Assembly: GCF_029238675.1 (NCBI RefSeq)
Contig: NZ_JAQWFR010000002.1
Location: forward strand, 124,001-188,000
Direction: 5' to 3'
DNA length: 64,000 nt
From: Oceanicoccus sp.
GTDB lineage: Bacteria > Pseudomonadota > Gammaproteobacteria > Pseudomonadales > Dasaniaceae
Shown: piece after piece, positions 44,245 through 53,229 of the stretch
How the letters are laid out: every line of letters starts with the position of its first letter
How positions within the stretch are numbered: the stretch's first letter is position 1
The notes under the pieces: generated by a model
Databases searched by the model: none
The model's input: the letters and a program-made list of their open reading frames with translations, nothing else
Told to the model about the DNA's origin: nothing
Made by a program: the position numbers and the translations under genes

Positions 44245-44439
44245 ATGCAACGCAATACTGCCGAAGTAAGTTTAGAAACCTTAGTCTCCCTGGCCCGTGA
44301 TGCGGGTATGTCGGTCCATGAAGAATTGCCTGAGCGTTTACAGGGTATGCTGCAATCTCGTCGTGCTAGTGATGGTGCGGCTTATAGGTCGGGTAATAGT
44401 AATGCGTTAGAGCGTTTGATGTCTTCAATAAAAATTTAA
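44245..44439 (+). CDS. small hypothetical protein
   Basis: 64 residues, soluble, with helices MQRNTAEVSLETLVSLARDAG and ELPERLQGMLQSRR, then a Gly/Ser/Asn-rich link and ALERLMSSIKI. AAGAG lies before the ATG. I recognise no family. A full family B element starts 7 bp after the stop. Confidence 0.55.
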   Translation: MQRNTAEVSLETLVSLARDAGMSVHEELPERLQGMLQSRRASDGAAYRSGNSNALERLMSSIKI

Positions 44440-44445
44440 CACCTA

Positions 44446-44550
44446 CTGTCATTCCCGCGAAGGCGGGAATCCAGCCTGCATGTCTATGCTGTTATTTCCA
44501 CTAAAGTGGAAATCTACAGTGCTGGGTTCCCGCCTTCGCGGGAATGACAG
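44446..44550. mobile_element. family B MITE-like palindromic element, full copy 2
   Basis: The ends CTGTCATTCCCGCG and CGCGGGAATGACAG enclose the same internal hairpin as copy 1 with small changes (TTTCCACTAAAGTGGAAA; the compensating changes keep the stem). Compensated mutations suggest the hairpin is or was selected, or was copied from such a variant. Confidence 0.85.
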
Positions 44551-44557
44551 TTGAAAC

Positions 44558-44586
44558 AAAAAAGGCCCGCTCAGCGGGCCTTTTTT
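44558..44586. terminator. strong bidirectional Rho-independent terminator for rmf
   Basis: AAAAAAGGCCCGC-TCA-GCGGGCCTTTTTT: a perfect 7-bp GC stem flanked by A and T runs. It serves rmf on the minus strand and possibly the small gene at 44245 on the plus strand. Confidence 0.9.
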
Positions 44587-44613
44587 GTTGGTAATAATTA
44601 TTGCGGAAAGACG

Positions 44614-44817
44614 TTAATGCATTTCCATTTTGTGTATGCCTGAGACGCCGGTATAGCCATCCCATTGGTCGGTGCGCCCTTCGCGCCAGCCGGTTAACCA
44701 TTGTTGGCGTATATCGCCGTTTTCGTGGGGGCAGGTTTCTTTGTTGCGGCCAGTGGATCCTGCCTGGTAGCCTTTGGAAAATGCTCTTTCAGTCATATCG
44801 CGTTTTTGTCTTCTCAT
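44614..44817 (-). CDS. rmf: ribosome modulation factor RMF
   Basis: 67 residues. Strong match to RMF: MRRQKRDMTERAFSKGYQAGSTGRNKETCP, then QWLTGWREGRTDQ. RMF binds 30S subunits and promotes 100S dimer formation in stationary phase. The E. coli protein has 55 residues; here there are about 12 extra (WDGYTGVSGIHKMEMH). The ATG is preceded by GAGG. The leader lies in a 464-bp divergent region shared with rlmKL. Confidence 0.93.
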   Translation of the reverse strand: MRRQKRDMTERAFSKGYQAGSTGRNKETCPHENGDIRQQWLTGWREGRTDQWDGYTGVSGIHKMEMH

Positions 44818-45281
44818 AGAATAAGCCTCGTTCTATTTAGTATTTTTAACACAGCATATTGAGCACCCATAAAGCCCATTAGTTCCGCCCTTAGGCTGAG
44901 CTATTGGTCGATGTTGGGTGGTTGAAAGGTTGAGCCGATTTTCTTGTTCCTTTTGTTTTCCTTCTGGTTAGGTAAAGCCTGTGAATATTCTTTGTTTATT
45001 GTTAGTAGTGGTGAGGGGCTGGAATTGATAGAATCCCGCGCAACTCACAACCTAATCTAAGCAAAACTACCGAATGATGTCGACTGTTGAATTTTTGGCG
45101 TTTTGCTAAGACTTGATAATGACACTAACACATAGATTTAGTGTTGTTAAATCAATGGCTTATTTTGTGTAAAATGTGAACTATTCCTTGCTGATAGCTC
45201 CTTTGGGTTTGTTTATCTCCATATAGTCTAAGCGCAGTGGGCTGGCTGTATTGTCTCTTTAATTATCGGGTTTTCTACTTC
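44818..45281. other. divergent regulatory region between rmf and rlmKL
   Basis: 464 bp without a convincing gene. It holds promoters for both flanking genes and an ACACTAA-N9-TTAGTGT dyad at 45122-45144. I see no further repeat. Confidence 0.5.
45122..45144. promoter_or_regulatory. ACACTAA-N9-TTAGTGT dyad
   Basis: Perfect 7-bp arms, 9-bp spacer, about 140 bp before rlmKL and 300 bp before rmf. It is a possible operator; the regulator is unknown. Confidence 0.25.
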
Positions 45282-47459
45282 ATGTCTCAACCGCTCAGTT
45301 TTTTTGCTACCTGTCCCAAGGGATTGGAATCTTTATTGTTGGATGAAATCCGGACTATGGGCGCCTCAAAAGTAAAGGAAACCGTAGCCGGGGTGCATTT
45401 TGAGGGTGGTCTGCCATTAGCCTATCGCGCCTGTTTATGGTCTCGTTTGGCGAACAGGGTGCTTATGCCGGTCGCTACAGAGGAGTGTCATAGCGCTGAT
45501 GATCTGTATAAGGCGGTTAAAGCCATTGACTGGAGCCAGCACCTAAGCCTGGATGGCACCTTTGCTATCGATTTTTCAGGCAAGTTGCGTGATATCAACC
45601 ACAGTCATTTCGGTGCTTTAAAAGCCAAAGATGCCATTGCTGACTACTTTATGCAGCGGCATGAGCGTCGTCCCAATGTAGATACCGATACCCCGGACGT
45701 CAGGGTCAATGTCCGTGTTGCCAAAGGCAAAGTCGTAGTCAGCATCGATTTATCCGGTGAAAGCCTGCACAGGCGCGGTTACCGCCTTAGCGGTGGCAGC
45801 GCCCCCCTGAAAGAGAACCTGGCTGCGGCTATCTTATTGCGCGCCGACTGGCCGGGCATTGCTGCCCAGGGTGGTGCCTTATTAGACCCTATGTGTGGTT
45901 CGGGCACCTTGCTGATTGAGGGGGCGTTAATGATGGCCAATATCGCTCCGGGCCTATTTCGCGAACGTTGGGGCTTTGATGGTTGGTTACAACATGATGC
46001 TAAAAGTTGGCTGCAATTAGTCGATGAAGCGGAAGCGTTAGAGCTACAAGCCAAAAGTCGCCAATGGCCTGAGATACGCGGTTATGACGCCAGCCCCAAA
46101 GCGTTAGAGAGTGCCCAGGAAAATATCGACCGTGCCGGTCTTAATGGCAAAGTGAGGGTGCTACGTAAAGAGTTGTCGAAGTTTGTTAAACCGACTCACT
46201 CGGATATTGATAGAGGTTTAGTGGTCACCAATCCTCCCTATGGTGAGCGTTTGGGTGATGAGTCTTCACTAATCCACCTATATCGCCACTTGGGCACACG
46301 CCTTAAAGAGGAATTTAGTGGCTGGAAAGCCAGCGTTTTTACCGGCAACCCTGACCTCGGTAAGCAGATGGGTATTCGCAGTATCAAACAATACCAAATG
46401 TTTAACGGTGCCATTCCCAGTAAATTATTAAATTTTGATATCGGCGAAGCCTCTTTTGTACACGATAGCAGCCGTAAAGTCGGCGCGCCAATTCAAAAGA
46501 AAACACTGGATGATTTAGGGGATGGTGCCAGAATGTTTGCCAACCGCCTGCGTAAAAATAAAAAGAACCTGGGCAAGTGGTTAAAGAAAAATGATATCAG
46601 TTGTTATCGCCTCTATGACGCCGATATGCCGGAATATGCGGTTGCCGTCGATTATTACGAGGGCTGGGTGCATGTGGCTGAGTATGCTGCCCCTGCTAAA
46701 GTGGATGCCGCCGCTGCAGAGCAGCGTCTAAATGATGTGATGCAAGCCATACCCATTGCGTTAGAGGTAGATGCGAAATATGTGGTGTTAAAACAACGCA
46801 ATCGTCAAAAGGGAAGTAGCCAGTACCGCAAGCAAGAAGAAAGTGGTGAGTTATTTGAAGTCAGGGAAGGGCAGGCCAAACTACTGGTTAATATGAAAGA
46901 TTATCTGGATACCGGTTTGTTCCTGGATCACCGCCCTGTGCGTTTAAAAATTGCTGAGCTGGCCAAGGGTAATCGTTTTTTAAATTTGTTTTCTTATACA
47001 TCCACTGCCAGTGTGCATGCCGCTATTGGTGGTGCCACCTTTACCGACAGCGTTGATCTTTCCAGTACCTATCTGGAATGGTCAAAAAAGAATATGGCGC
47101 TCAATGGTTTCAGCGAGACCCAGCATCGGATGATTCGTGCCGATGTACTGGAGTGGTTAAAAACCTGTGAAAACCGCTATGATTTAATTTTATTAGACCC
47201 CCCCACCTTTTCCAATTCCAAGAAAATGGATTCCACGTTGGATATACAGCGGGATCATATTGAAATTATTCAAGATACGATGAAGCTGTTATCCGCGGAT
47301 GGCTTGCTAATCTTTTCCAATAACCAGCGCAAGTTTAGTTTGGATAATGACGCCTTAAGCGAATTTACCGTTGAGGATAAAACGGATTGGTCTTTGGATA
47401 AGGATTTTCAGCGTTCAAAGAAAATTCATCAGTGTTGGTTTATTCGGCATAATAGCTGA
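45282..47459 (+). CDS. rlmL: bifunctional 23S rRNA methyltransferase RlmKL
   Basis: 725 residues from ATG 45282 (MSQPLSFFATCPKGLESLL). The N-terminal THUMP domain and RlmL methyltransferase (NPPYGERLG) make m2G2445. The C-terminal RlmK half (LFSYTSTASVHAA, LLDPPTFSNSKK) makes m7G2069. The fused form is typical of gammaproteobacteria. It converges on the ygiQ-like gene, with 3 bp between the stops. Confidence 0.93.
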   Translation: MSQPLSFFATCPKGLESLLLDEIRTMGASKVKETVAGVHFEGGLPLAYRACLWSRLANRVLMPVATEECHSADDLYKAVKAIDWSQHLSLDGTFAIDFSGKLRDINHSHFGALKAKDAIADYFMQRHERRPNVDTDTPDVRVNVRVAKGKVVVSIDLSGESLHRRGYRLSGGSAPLKENLAAAILLRADWPGIAAQGGALLDPMCGSGTLLIEGALMMANIAPGLFRERWGFDGWLQHDAKSWLQLVDEAEALELQAKSRQWPEIRGYDASPKALESAQENIDRAGLNGKVRVLRKELSKFVKPTHSDIDRGLVVTNPPYGERLGDESSLIHLYRHLGTRLKEEFSGWKASVFTGNPDLGKQMGIRSIKQYQMFNGAIPSKLLNFDIGEASFVHDSSRKVGAPIQKKTLDDLGDGARMFANRLRKNKKNLGKWLKKNDISCYRLYDADMPEYAVAVDYYEGWVHVAEYAAPAKVDAAAAEQRLNDVMQAIPIALEVDAKYVVLKQRNRQKGSSQYRKQEESGELFEVREGQAKLLVNMKDYLDTGLFLDHRPVRLKIAELAKGNRFLNLFSYTSTASVHAAIGGATFTDSVDLSSTYLEWSKKNMALNGFSETQHRMIRADVLEWLKTCENRYDLILLDPPTFSNSKKMDSTLDIQRDHIEIIQDTMKLLSADGLLIFSNNQRKFSLDNDALSEFTVEDKTDWSLDKDFQRSKKIHQCWFIRHNS

Positions 47460-47462
47460 CTG

Positions 47463-49670
47463 TTACCTACGCCGGCGCGAAGTAGAAGAGGTATTTTTCC
47501 GTGACTTGGGGCGGCTAGTACCGGGCTTGTTGCGCTTAACGCGGCTGCCATCGGCTCTTGGCGGCAGACCCGTATGCTGGGTTTGCATGAGTTGGCCCTT
47601 GGGGGGGACCCAGCTTTTGGGTTGGTAGGGCGGGATCAAATGCTTTTTACCGGTGCCAATTAAATCGGCTCGCCCCATCTCTTTCAGGGCTTCACGCAGC
47701 ATTGGCCAGTTATCCGCATCGTGGTAACGCAAAAAGGCTTTATGCAAGCGGCGGTGGCGGTGGCCCCTGGGGGTGATAACGCGCTCGGTATTACGGCCTA
47801 CTTTCTTCAGCGGGTTGCGCTCGGAATAATACATCGCTGTGGCACTGGCCATAGGCGATGGGTAAAACGCCTGTACCTGGTCTGCTCTAAATTCATTGCG
47901 TTTTAGCCACAGTGCCAGGTTCATCATATCTTCATCGGTGGTGCCTGGGTGGGCAGCGATAAAGTAGGGGATTAAATACTGCTTTTTACCCGCCAGTTTG
48001 GAGTATTTTTCAAACATCTTTTTAAAGCGGTCATAGGTGCCCATGCCCGGCTTCATCATTTTAGATAAAGGGCCGCCCTCGGTATGCTCCGGGGCAATTT
48101 TTAAATAGCCGCCAACATGGTGAGTAACCAGTTCTTGAACATACTCCGGTGTTTCTACAGCCAGGTCATAGCGCAAGCCGGAGGCAATTAGAATTTTTTT
48201 AATGCCGGGTAATTCGCGGGCATCTCGATATAAATCCACTAGTGGCATTTGATCGGTATCGAGGCTTTTGCAAATATTCGGATAGACACAGGAGAGGCGT
48301 CGACAGTTTTGCTCGATTTTTTTGCTCTTACAATTTAAACGCCACATATTGGCGGTAGGGCCGCCAAGGTCCGAGATAACGCCGGTAAAGCCCGGGGTTT
48401 TATCGCGGATGTTTTCTATCTCTTGCAGAATAGATTCTTTAGAGCGGCTCTGAATAATACGACCTTCATGTTCGGTAATAGAGCAGAACGTACAACCACC
48501 AAAACAGCCGCGCATAATATTGACGGAGTTTTTGATCATATCAAAGGCGGGAATTTTGGCATCGCCATAGCTGGGGTGAGGCACACGCTGATAGGGCAGG
48601 CCGAACACGCCATCCATTTCATCGGTTTCTAACGGAATGGGTGGGGGGTTTAACCAGACTTCACGTTCACCATGTTGTTGGACTAAGGCGCGGGCATTAC
48701 CGGGGTTGGTTTCCAAATGTAACACCCGTGAAGCATGCGCGTATAACACGGGGTCGCTTTTAACTTTCTCATAAGCCGGTAAACGAATAACACTGGTATC
48801 GCGGTTTAGTTTATTTTTACGGGCGCTTAGCGGGTCAATAATGGTGACGGTTTGTACATCACTTTGCTTGTCTTTGTCACAGTCTTTGCTGCCGCCACTG
48901 TCGCTAACCTCGTAGGGGTTTAAGTGGGGGGTGACTTTACCCGGACTATCTATGGTGGAGGAGTCAATAACTGTCCAGCCATCCGGTACGCGTTTGCGGA
49001 CAAAAGCGGTGCCACGAATATCTCTAATTTGATGGGCGTCTTCGCCATTGGCAATACGGTGAGCAATGTCAATAATTGCACGCTCGGCATTGCCATAAAC
49101 TAACAGATCGGCTTTGGAGTCCATTAATACCGAGCGACGGACTTTATCGCTCCAGTAATCGTAATGGGCAATACGGCGCAAGCTGGCTTCTATCGAACCG
49201 ATAATTACCGGTACGCCTTTAAAAGCTTCCTTACAGCGTTGGGAGTAAACCGCCACAGCGCGGTCAGGGCGCCTGCCACCTTCATCATTGGGAGAGTAGG
49301 CATCGTCATGGCGCAGTTTACGGTCAGCCGTATAGCGGTTGATCATAGAATCCATATTACCGGCGGCTACACCAAAGAAGAGATTGGGTTTACCGAGGCT
49401 TTGAAAGGCATCTTTAGAGCGCCAGTCTGGCTGGGAGATAATACCCACCCGAAAGCCTTGCGCTTCTAACGTTCTACCTATAACTGCCATGCCAAAGCTG
49501 GGATGGTCCACATAGGCATCGCCGGTCACAATGATAATATCGCAGCTATCCCAGCCCAGTTCGTCCATCTCCGCCCGTGACATGGGTAAAAAGGGCGCGG
49601 GCCCATAGCATTCCGCCCAGTATTTGCGGTAGGAGAAAAGGGGTTTGGCGGTTTGCTGGTTTTGCTTCAT
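47463..49670 (-). CDS. YgiQ family radical SAM protein
   Basis: 735 residues: an N-terminal YgiQ domain ([49 protein letters not shown]), a radical SAM core with the C-x3-C-x2-C cluster motif ([18 protein letters not shown], about residue 388), and a C-terminal DUF3362 region ending in a basic, disordered tail ([16 protein letters not shown]). It is a radical SAM enzyme of unknown reaction. Confidence 0.9.
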   Translation of the reverse strand: MKQNQQTAKPLFSYRKYWAECYGPAPFLPMSRAEMDELGWDSCDIIIVTGDAYVDHPSFGMAVIGRTLEAQGFRVGIISQPDWRSKDAFQSLGKPNLFFGVAAGNMDSMINRYTADRKLRHDDAYSPNDEGGRRPDRAVAVYSQRCKEAFKGVPVIIGSIEASLRRIAHYDYWSDKVRRSVLMDSKADLLVYGNAERAIIDIAHRIANGEDAHQIRDIRGTAFVRKRVPDGWTVIDSSTIDSPGKVTPHLNPYEVSDSGGSKDCDKDKQSDVQTVTIIDPLSARKNKLNRDTSVIRLPAYEKVKSDPVLYAHASRVLHLETNPGNARALVQQHGEREVWLNPPPIPLETDEMDGVFGLPYQRVPHPSYGDAKIPAFDMIKNSVNIMRGCFGGCTFCSITEHEGRIIQSRSKESILQEIENIRDKTPGFTGVISDLGGPTANMWRLNCKSKKIEQNCRRLSCVYPNICKSLDTDQMPLVDLYRDARELPGIKKILIASGLRYDLAVETPEYVQELVTHHVGGYLKIAPEHTEGGPLSKMMKPGMGTYDRFKKMFEKYSKLAGKKQYLIPYFIAAHPGTTDEDMMNLALWLKRNEFRADQVQAFYPSPMASATAMYYSERNPLKKVGRNTERVITPRGHRHRRLHKAFLRYHDADNWPMLREALKEMGRADLIGTGKKHLIPPYQPKSWVPPKGQLMQTQHTGLPPRADGSRVKRNKPGTSRPKSRKNTSSTSRRRR

Positions 49671-49745
49671 TGGCAGGTAGGGCTAAATGATCGATTGCGG
49701 CGCAGTATACGCGATTTGTGCATTATTTGCGCCTTTAGTCCAACT

Positions 49746-49763
49746 TTGTCATATTGTTGTCAT
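49746..49763 (+). promoter_or_regulatory. Pho box upstream of phoB
   Basis: TTGTCAT-ATTG-TTGTCAT matches the PhoB binding pattern of two 7-bp CTGTCAT repeats 4 bp apart. A -10-like TCTAAT follows at 49774-49779, ten bp on. phoB would be autoregulated. Confidence 0.82.
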
Positions 49764-49812
49764 AAAACCTGTTTCTAATAAGTAGAAATTGTTAAAGAAG
49801 GTCAGCAGTACA

Positions 49813-50538
49813 ATGCAAGATAAAACGATACTCATAGTTGATGATGAGGCGGCGATTCGCGAGATGATCCGTATGTCGCTGGAAATGGCTGGTTACGACT
49901 GCAGTGAGGCAGGGGATATCCAGCAGGCCTATAGCGCTATTGTTGATGATATTCCCGATTTGGTACTGCTGGATTGGATGCTTCCGGGAGGCAGTGGTGT
50001 TGAGCTACTGCGTCGCCTGCGTAAACATGAAATGACTGCCGACCTACCAGTTATTATGCTGACCGCCAAAACCGAAGAAGACAATAAAATCCAGGGCCTG
50101 GACGTAGGCGCTGATGACTATGTCACCAAACCTTTTGCCCCCAGGGAGCTGCTTTCAAGAATTAAAGCGGTGATGCGCAGGGCAGGCCACAGCGAGCAGG
50201 AAAAGCCGATTGAAGTGCTGGGCTTAAAACTGGACCCATCCAGCCACCGTGTTTATGTTAATCAACAGCCTGTTAATATGGGGCCAACTGAATTTAAATT
50301 GCTGCGCTTTTTTATGACCCACCAAGAGCGAGCCTATAGCCGTGGGCAGTTGCTTGACCAGGTCTGGGGCGGTAATGTGTATGTTGAAGAGCGTACGGTC
50401 GATGTCCATATTCGTCGTTTGCGTAAAGCTTTGGAAACAGAGGCTGCGGACTACGGCAATTTAGTGCAAACTGTACGCGGTACGGGTTATCGCTTTTCTG
50501 CAGATGGTTATTCTGCTGAGGCGGCAACTAACCCTTGA
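49813..50538 (+). CDS. phoB: phosphate regulon response regulator PhoB
   Basis: 241 residues from ATG 49813; an upstream TTG at 49789 is in frame but less likely. The receiver domain has Asp10/Asp11, phospho-acceptor Asp54 ([10 protein letters not shown]) and LTAKTEED. The OmpR-type winged helix follows ([47 protein letters not shown]). It binds Pho boxes, three of which are seen in this window. Confidence 0.95.
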   Translation: MQDKTILIVDDEAAIREMIRMSLEMAGYDCSEAGDIQQAYSAIVDDIPDLVLLDWMLPGGSGVELLRRLRKHEMTADLPVIMLTAKTEEDNKIQGLDVGADDYVTKPFAPRELLSRIKAVMRRAGHSEQEKPIEVLGLKLDPSSHRVYVNQQPVNMGPTEFKLLRFFMTHQERAYSRGQLLDQVWGGNVYVEERTVDVHIRRLRKALETEAADYGNLVQTVRGTGYRFSADGYSAEAATNP

Positions 50539-50588
50539 TCCCTGGTCTTTGACCAGCAACATCTTGAAACCGCTGAGTAAACTAACGC

Positions 50589-51929
50589 ATGCACAATGTC
50601 GATTGGAAAATCGAATGCCGTAATTTGGGTCTTATACTGCTGCTGGCAGGGCTCGTAGGTTGGGCTGTTGGTTTACTGCCGTGGTTGTTGTTCTTTTCTT
50701 CCCTTGCCTATATTGGCTGGACACTGTTTCAATTACAGCGTATTCAATCCTGGCTGTCCCAAAAAGCGGATACTTACCCCCCCGAAAGCAAAGGCCTTTG
50801 GGGCGATGTATTAGATGGTATTTATCGACTGCAACGGCAGGGCCAGGAAGAGCGCTTACGCTTACAGGCCGCAGTAGACTATTTACAGGATTCTTTCGCC
50901 TCGCTGGATGATGGTGCCGTGATGATTGATAAGCGCGGTAATATTGAATGGAGCAATGTAGCGGCGGAGAAATTATTAGGCCTGCGTTACCCCGATGACC
51001 AATCCCAGCAATTAGTAAATTTAATTCGCTCCCCTGAGTTTATTCGTTATTTTGAAGGGGATGAATACAGCAACTCGTTATTGATCGACTCTCCCCACAA
51101 TAGCCACTATCAATTGCAGATCAGTATTTCTTACTTTGGCCGTGGCAGCCGGCTATTGTTTGCCCGTGATGTGACTGAAAATAATCGCCTGCAACAAATG
51201 CGTAAGGATTTTGTGGCCAATGTTTCTCATGAGTTGCGTACACCATTGACGGTGATAAATGGTTATCTTGAAACCCTGTCGGAGAATATCGGCAACCAGG
51301 GCAATGTACAAAGTATCGATATTACCCCCAATGAATTGCGTTGGCGGCGGGCGGTAGACCAGATGCTTAACCAGTCCCGCCGAATGGAGGGCCTGATTAA
51401 AGATTTAATAGCGCTATCAAAACTGGAGTCTATACCGGAAGATAGCAAAGATATGCCGCTAGAGGTTGAGCCCATGCTGCAGGCTATTAGAGAGGAAGTG
51501 CTTACGGCCTTTAAAGGCAAGCGAGAGATTAATCTCGAATGTGACTCTAGCCTGCGCTTGGTAGGCAATAGCGATGAGTTGCGCAGTGCTTTTGCCAATT
51601 TGGTGATGAATGCTGCCAAATACAGCTATGGTGGTGGTGTCATAACCATACGCTGGTATGGCGATACCCGACACTGTTATTTAGAGGTTGAAGATAACGG
51701 GGAAGGGATTGATGATATCCATTTACCGCGCTTAACCGAGCGTTTTTACCGGGTTGATAAAAGTCGTTCCATTGAAACCGGCGGCACCGGTCTTGGCCTG
51801 GCCATCGTAAAACATATTTTACTGCGTCATCAGGCTGAACTTAAGATAAGAAGTACTTTAGGTGAAGGTAGTACCTTTACTTGTGAATTTCCCAGCATGC
51901 GTGCACTTGCGCAGCCCCATACGGCATAA
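50589..51929 (+). CDS. phoR: phosphate regulon sensor histidine kinase PhoR
   Basis: 446 residues: two N-terminal transmembrane segments (about 15-50), a PAS domain (about 95-190, DDGAVMIDKRGNIEWSN), the HisKA domain with His214 in FVANVSHELRTPLTVI, and the HATPase domain (GTGLGLAIVKHIL). It sits 50 bp after phoB. It signals phosphate starvation through contact with the Pst system and PhoU. Confidence 0.95.
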   Translation: MHNVDWKIECRNLGLILLLAGLVGWAVGLLPWLLFFSSLAYIGWTLFQLQRIQSWLSQKADTYPPESKGLWGDVLDGIYRLQRQGQEERLRLQAAVDYLQDSFASLDDGAVMIDKRGNIEWSNVAAEKLLGLRYPDDQSQQLVNLIRSPEFIRYFEGDEYSNSLLIDSPHNSHYQLQISISYFGRGSRLLFARDVTENNRLQQMRKDFVANVSHELRTPLTVINGYLETLSENIGNQGNVQSIDITPNELRWRRAVDQMLNQSRRMEGLIKDLIALSKLESIPEDSKDMPLEVEPMLQAIREEVLTAFKGKREINLECDSSLRLVGNSDELRSAFANLVMNAAKYSYGGGVITIRWYGDTRHCYLEVEDNGEGIDDIHLPRLTERFYRVDKSRSIETGGTGLGLAIVKHILLRHQAELKIRSTLGEGSTFTCEFPSMRALAQPHTA

Positions 51930-51958
51930 GCCCGAATATTTCACTTCCTTCCAAAAAA

Positions 51959-51976
51959 ATGTCATACAAATGTAAC
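51959..51976 (+). promoter_or_regulatory. Pho box upstream of pstS
   Basis: ATGTCAT-ACAA-ATGTAAC: the first repeat is close to consensus, the second degenerate, with the correct 4-bp spacer. A -10-like TATATA lies at 51985-51990. Confidence 0.72.
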
Positions 51977-52039
51977 AATTCATTTATATAGTCACCCCAT
52001 CGATGACGAGCTATTACTTTTAAATCATGGGAGAGACTG

Positions 52040-53029
52040 ATGAAATTAAATAAACAACTAAGAACTACAGCACTTGCAGTGGCTATGGCCGGTGCAAGCC
52101 TTTTATCCGTTAATGCGACAGCGGCTGCCAAAGTCGATGCTGACTTGCCGGTTTATGAAAAGGCCAGCGGTGTATCAGGCAACCTGTCTAGCGTTGGTTC
52201 AGATACTCTGGCTAACCTGATGACGTTATGGGCGGAAGGTTTTAAGCGTTTTTACCCAAACGTTAACATTCAGATTCAGGCTGCCGGTTCTTCAACAGCG
52301 CCACCAGCATTGACTGAGGGTACTTCAAATATCGGCCCTATGAGCCGTAAGATGAAAGATAAAGAGCTGGCTGCTTTTGAAACCAGATACGGTTATAAGC
52401 CAACAGCGGTTCCAGTAGCGATTGATGCTTTGGCGGTTTATGTACACAAAGATAATCCAGTAAAAGGTATGTCTATCCAGGACGTTGATGCGGTTTTCTC
52501 TTCAACTCGCAAGTGTGGCGGCGCTACCGATATCGACACTTGGGGCAAGGCTGGCCTAACCGGTGCCTGGACTAACCGCGACGTTCAGTTATTTGGTCGT
52601 AACTCTGTATCGGGTACTTACGGTTACTTTAAGAAGAAAGCTTTATGTAAAGGCGACTTCAAAAACACTGTAAACGAGCAGCCAGGTTCTGCTTCTGTAG
52701 TTCAGTCTGTAGCGACTTCTATTAACGGTATCGGTTACTCGGGTATTGGCTACAAAACTTCAAGTGTTCGCGCTGTGCCATTAAGTAAAAAGCCTGGCCA
52801 GACACCTATTGCCGCGACTCCAGAGAACGCCGTTACCGGTGAGTACCCTCTATCTCGTTACCTGTACGTTTATATCAACAAAGCGCCTAATAAGCCTTTA
52901 TCGCCTTTAGATCGCGAGTTTATCAAGCTGGTATTGTCTAAAGCCGGTCAGGAAGTTGTGGTAAAAGATGGTTATATCCCGCTTCCAGCAAAGGTTGTTG
53001 CAAAGCAATCGGCTAAGTTAGGTCTTTAA
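52040..53029 (+). CDS. pstS: phosphate-binding protein PstS
   Basis: 329 residues with a signal peptide cleaved near [12 protein letters not shown]. The PstS fold shows [45 protein letters not shown] and [14 protein letters not shown] phosphate-pocket segments. GGGAGAG precedes the ATG. A terminator follows, so high-level pstS expression can be separate from pstCAB. Confidence 0.95.
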   Translation: MKLNKQLRTTALAVAMAGASLLSVNATAAAKVDADLPVYEKASGVSGNLSSVGSDTLANLMTLWAEGFKRFYPNVNIQIQAAGSSTAPPALTEGTSNIGPMSRKMKDKELAAFETRYGYKPTAVPVAIDALAVYVHKDNPVKGMSIQDVDAVFSSTRKCGGATDIDTWGKAGLTGAWTNRDVQLFGRNSVSGTYGYFKKKALCKGDFKNTVNEQPGSASVVQSVATSINGIGYSGIGYKTSSVRAVPLSKKPGQTPIAATPENAVTGEYPLSRYLYVYINKAPNKPLSPLDREFIKLVLSKAGQEVVVKDGYIPLPAKVVAKQSAKLGL

Positions 53030-53065
53030 GCAGGTCTCTTGTTCTAACCCCTCCAGGCTTGTATT

Positions 53066-53093
53066 AACCACGGTATTTACCGTGGTTTTTTTT
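53066..53093 (+). terminator. Rho-independent terminator after pstS
   Basis: AACCACGG-TATTTA-CCGTGGTT followed by six more T residues. Perfect 8-bp stem. Confidence 0.92.
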
Positions 53094-53103
53094 GCCCTCC
53101 TAT

Positions 53104-53118
53104 ACGTCATTCCCGCCC
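53104..53118. repeat. solo family B end unit
   Basis: CGTCATTCCCGCCCC, the same GTCATTCCCGCCCCC unit that is tandemly repeated around 62105. Confidence 0.5.
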
Positions 53119-53188
53119 CCGACAAATAAACTGCCCTCCCTAATACTTAACTCCAGAAGTCCGTATGACATTTGTAGTAAATAGGGGG

Positions 53189-53217
53189 TTGTCACATAAC
53201 TGTAATATTTCTTACAT
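53189..53217 (+). promoter_or_regulatory. three-repeat Pho box upstream of pstC
   Basis: TTGTCAC-ATAA-CTGTAAT-ATTT-CTTACAT: three repeats at 11-bp steps. A -10-like TACAAT at 53217-53222 lies ten bp after the second repeat, putting the start site at about the pstC ATG. Confidence 0.75.
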
Positions 53218-53229
53218 ACAATACGCTCC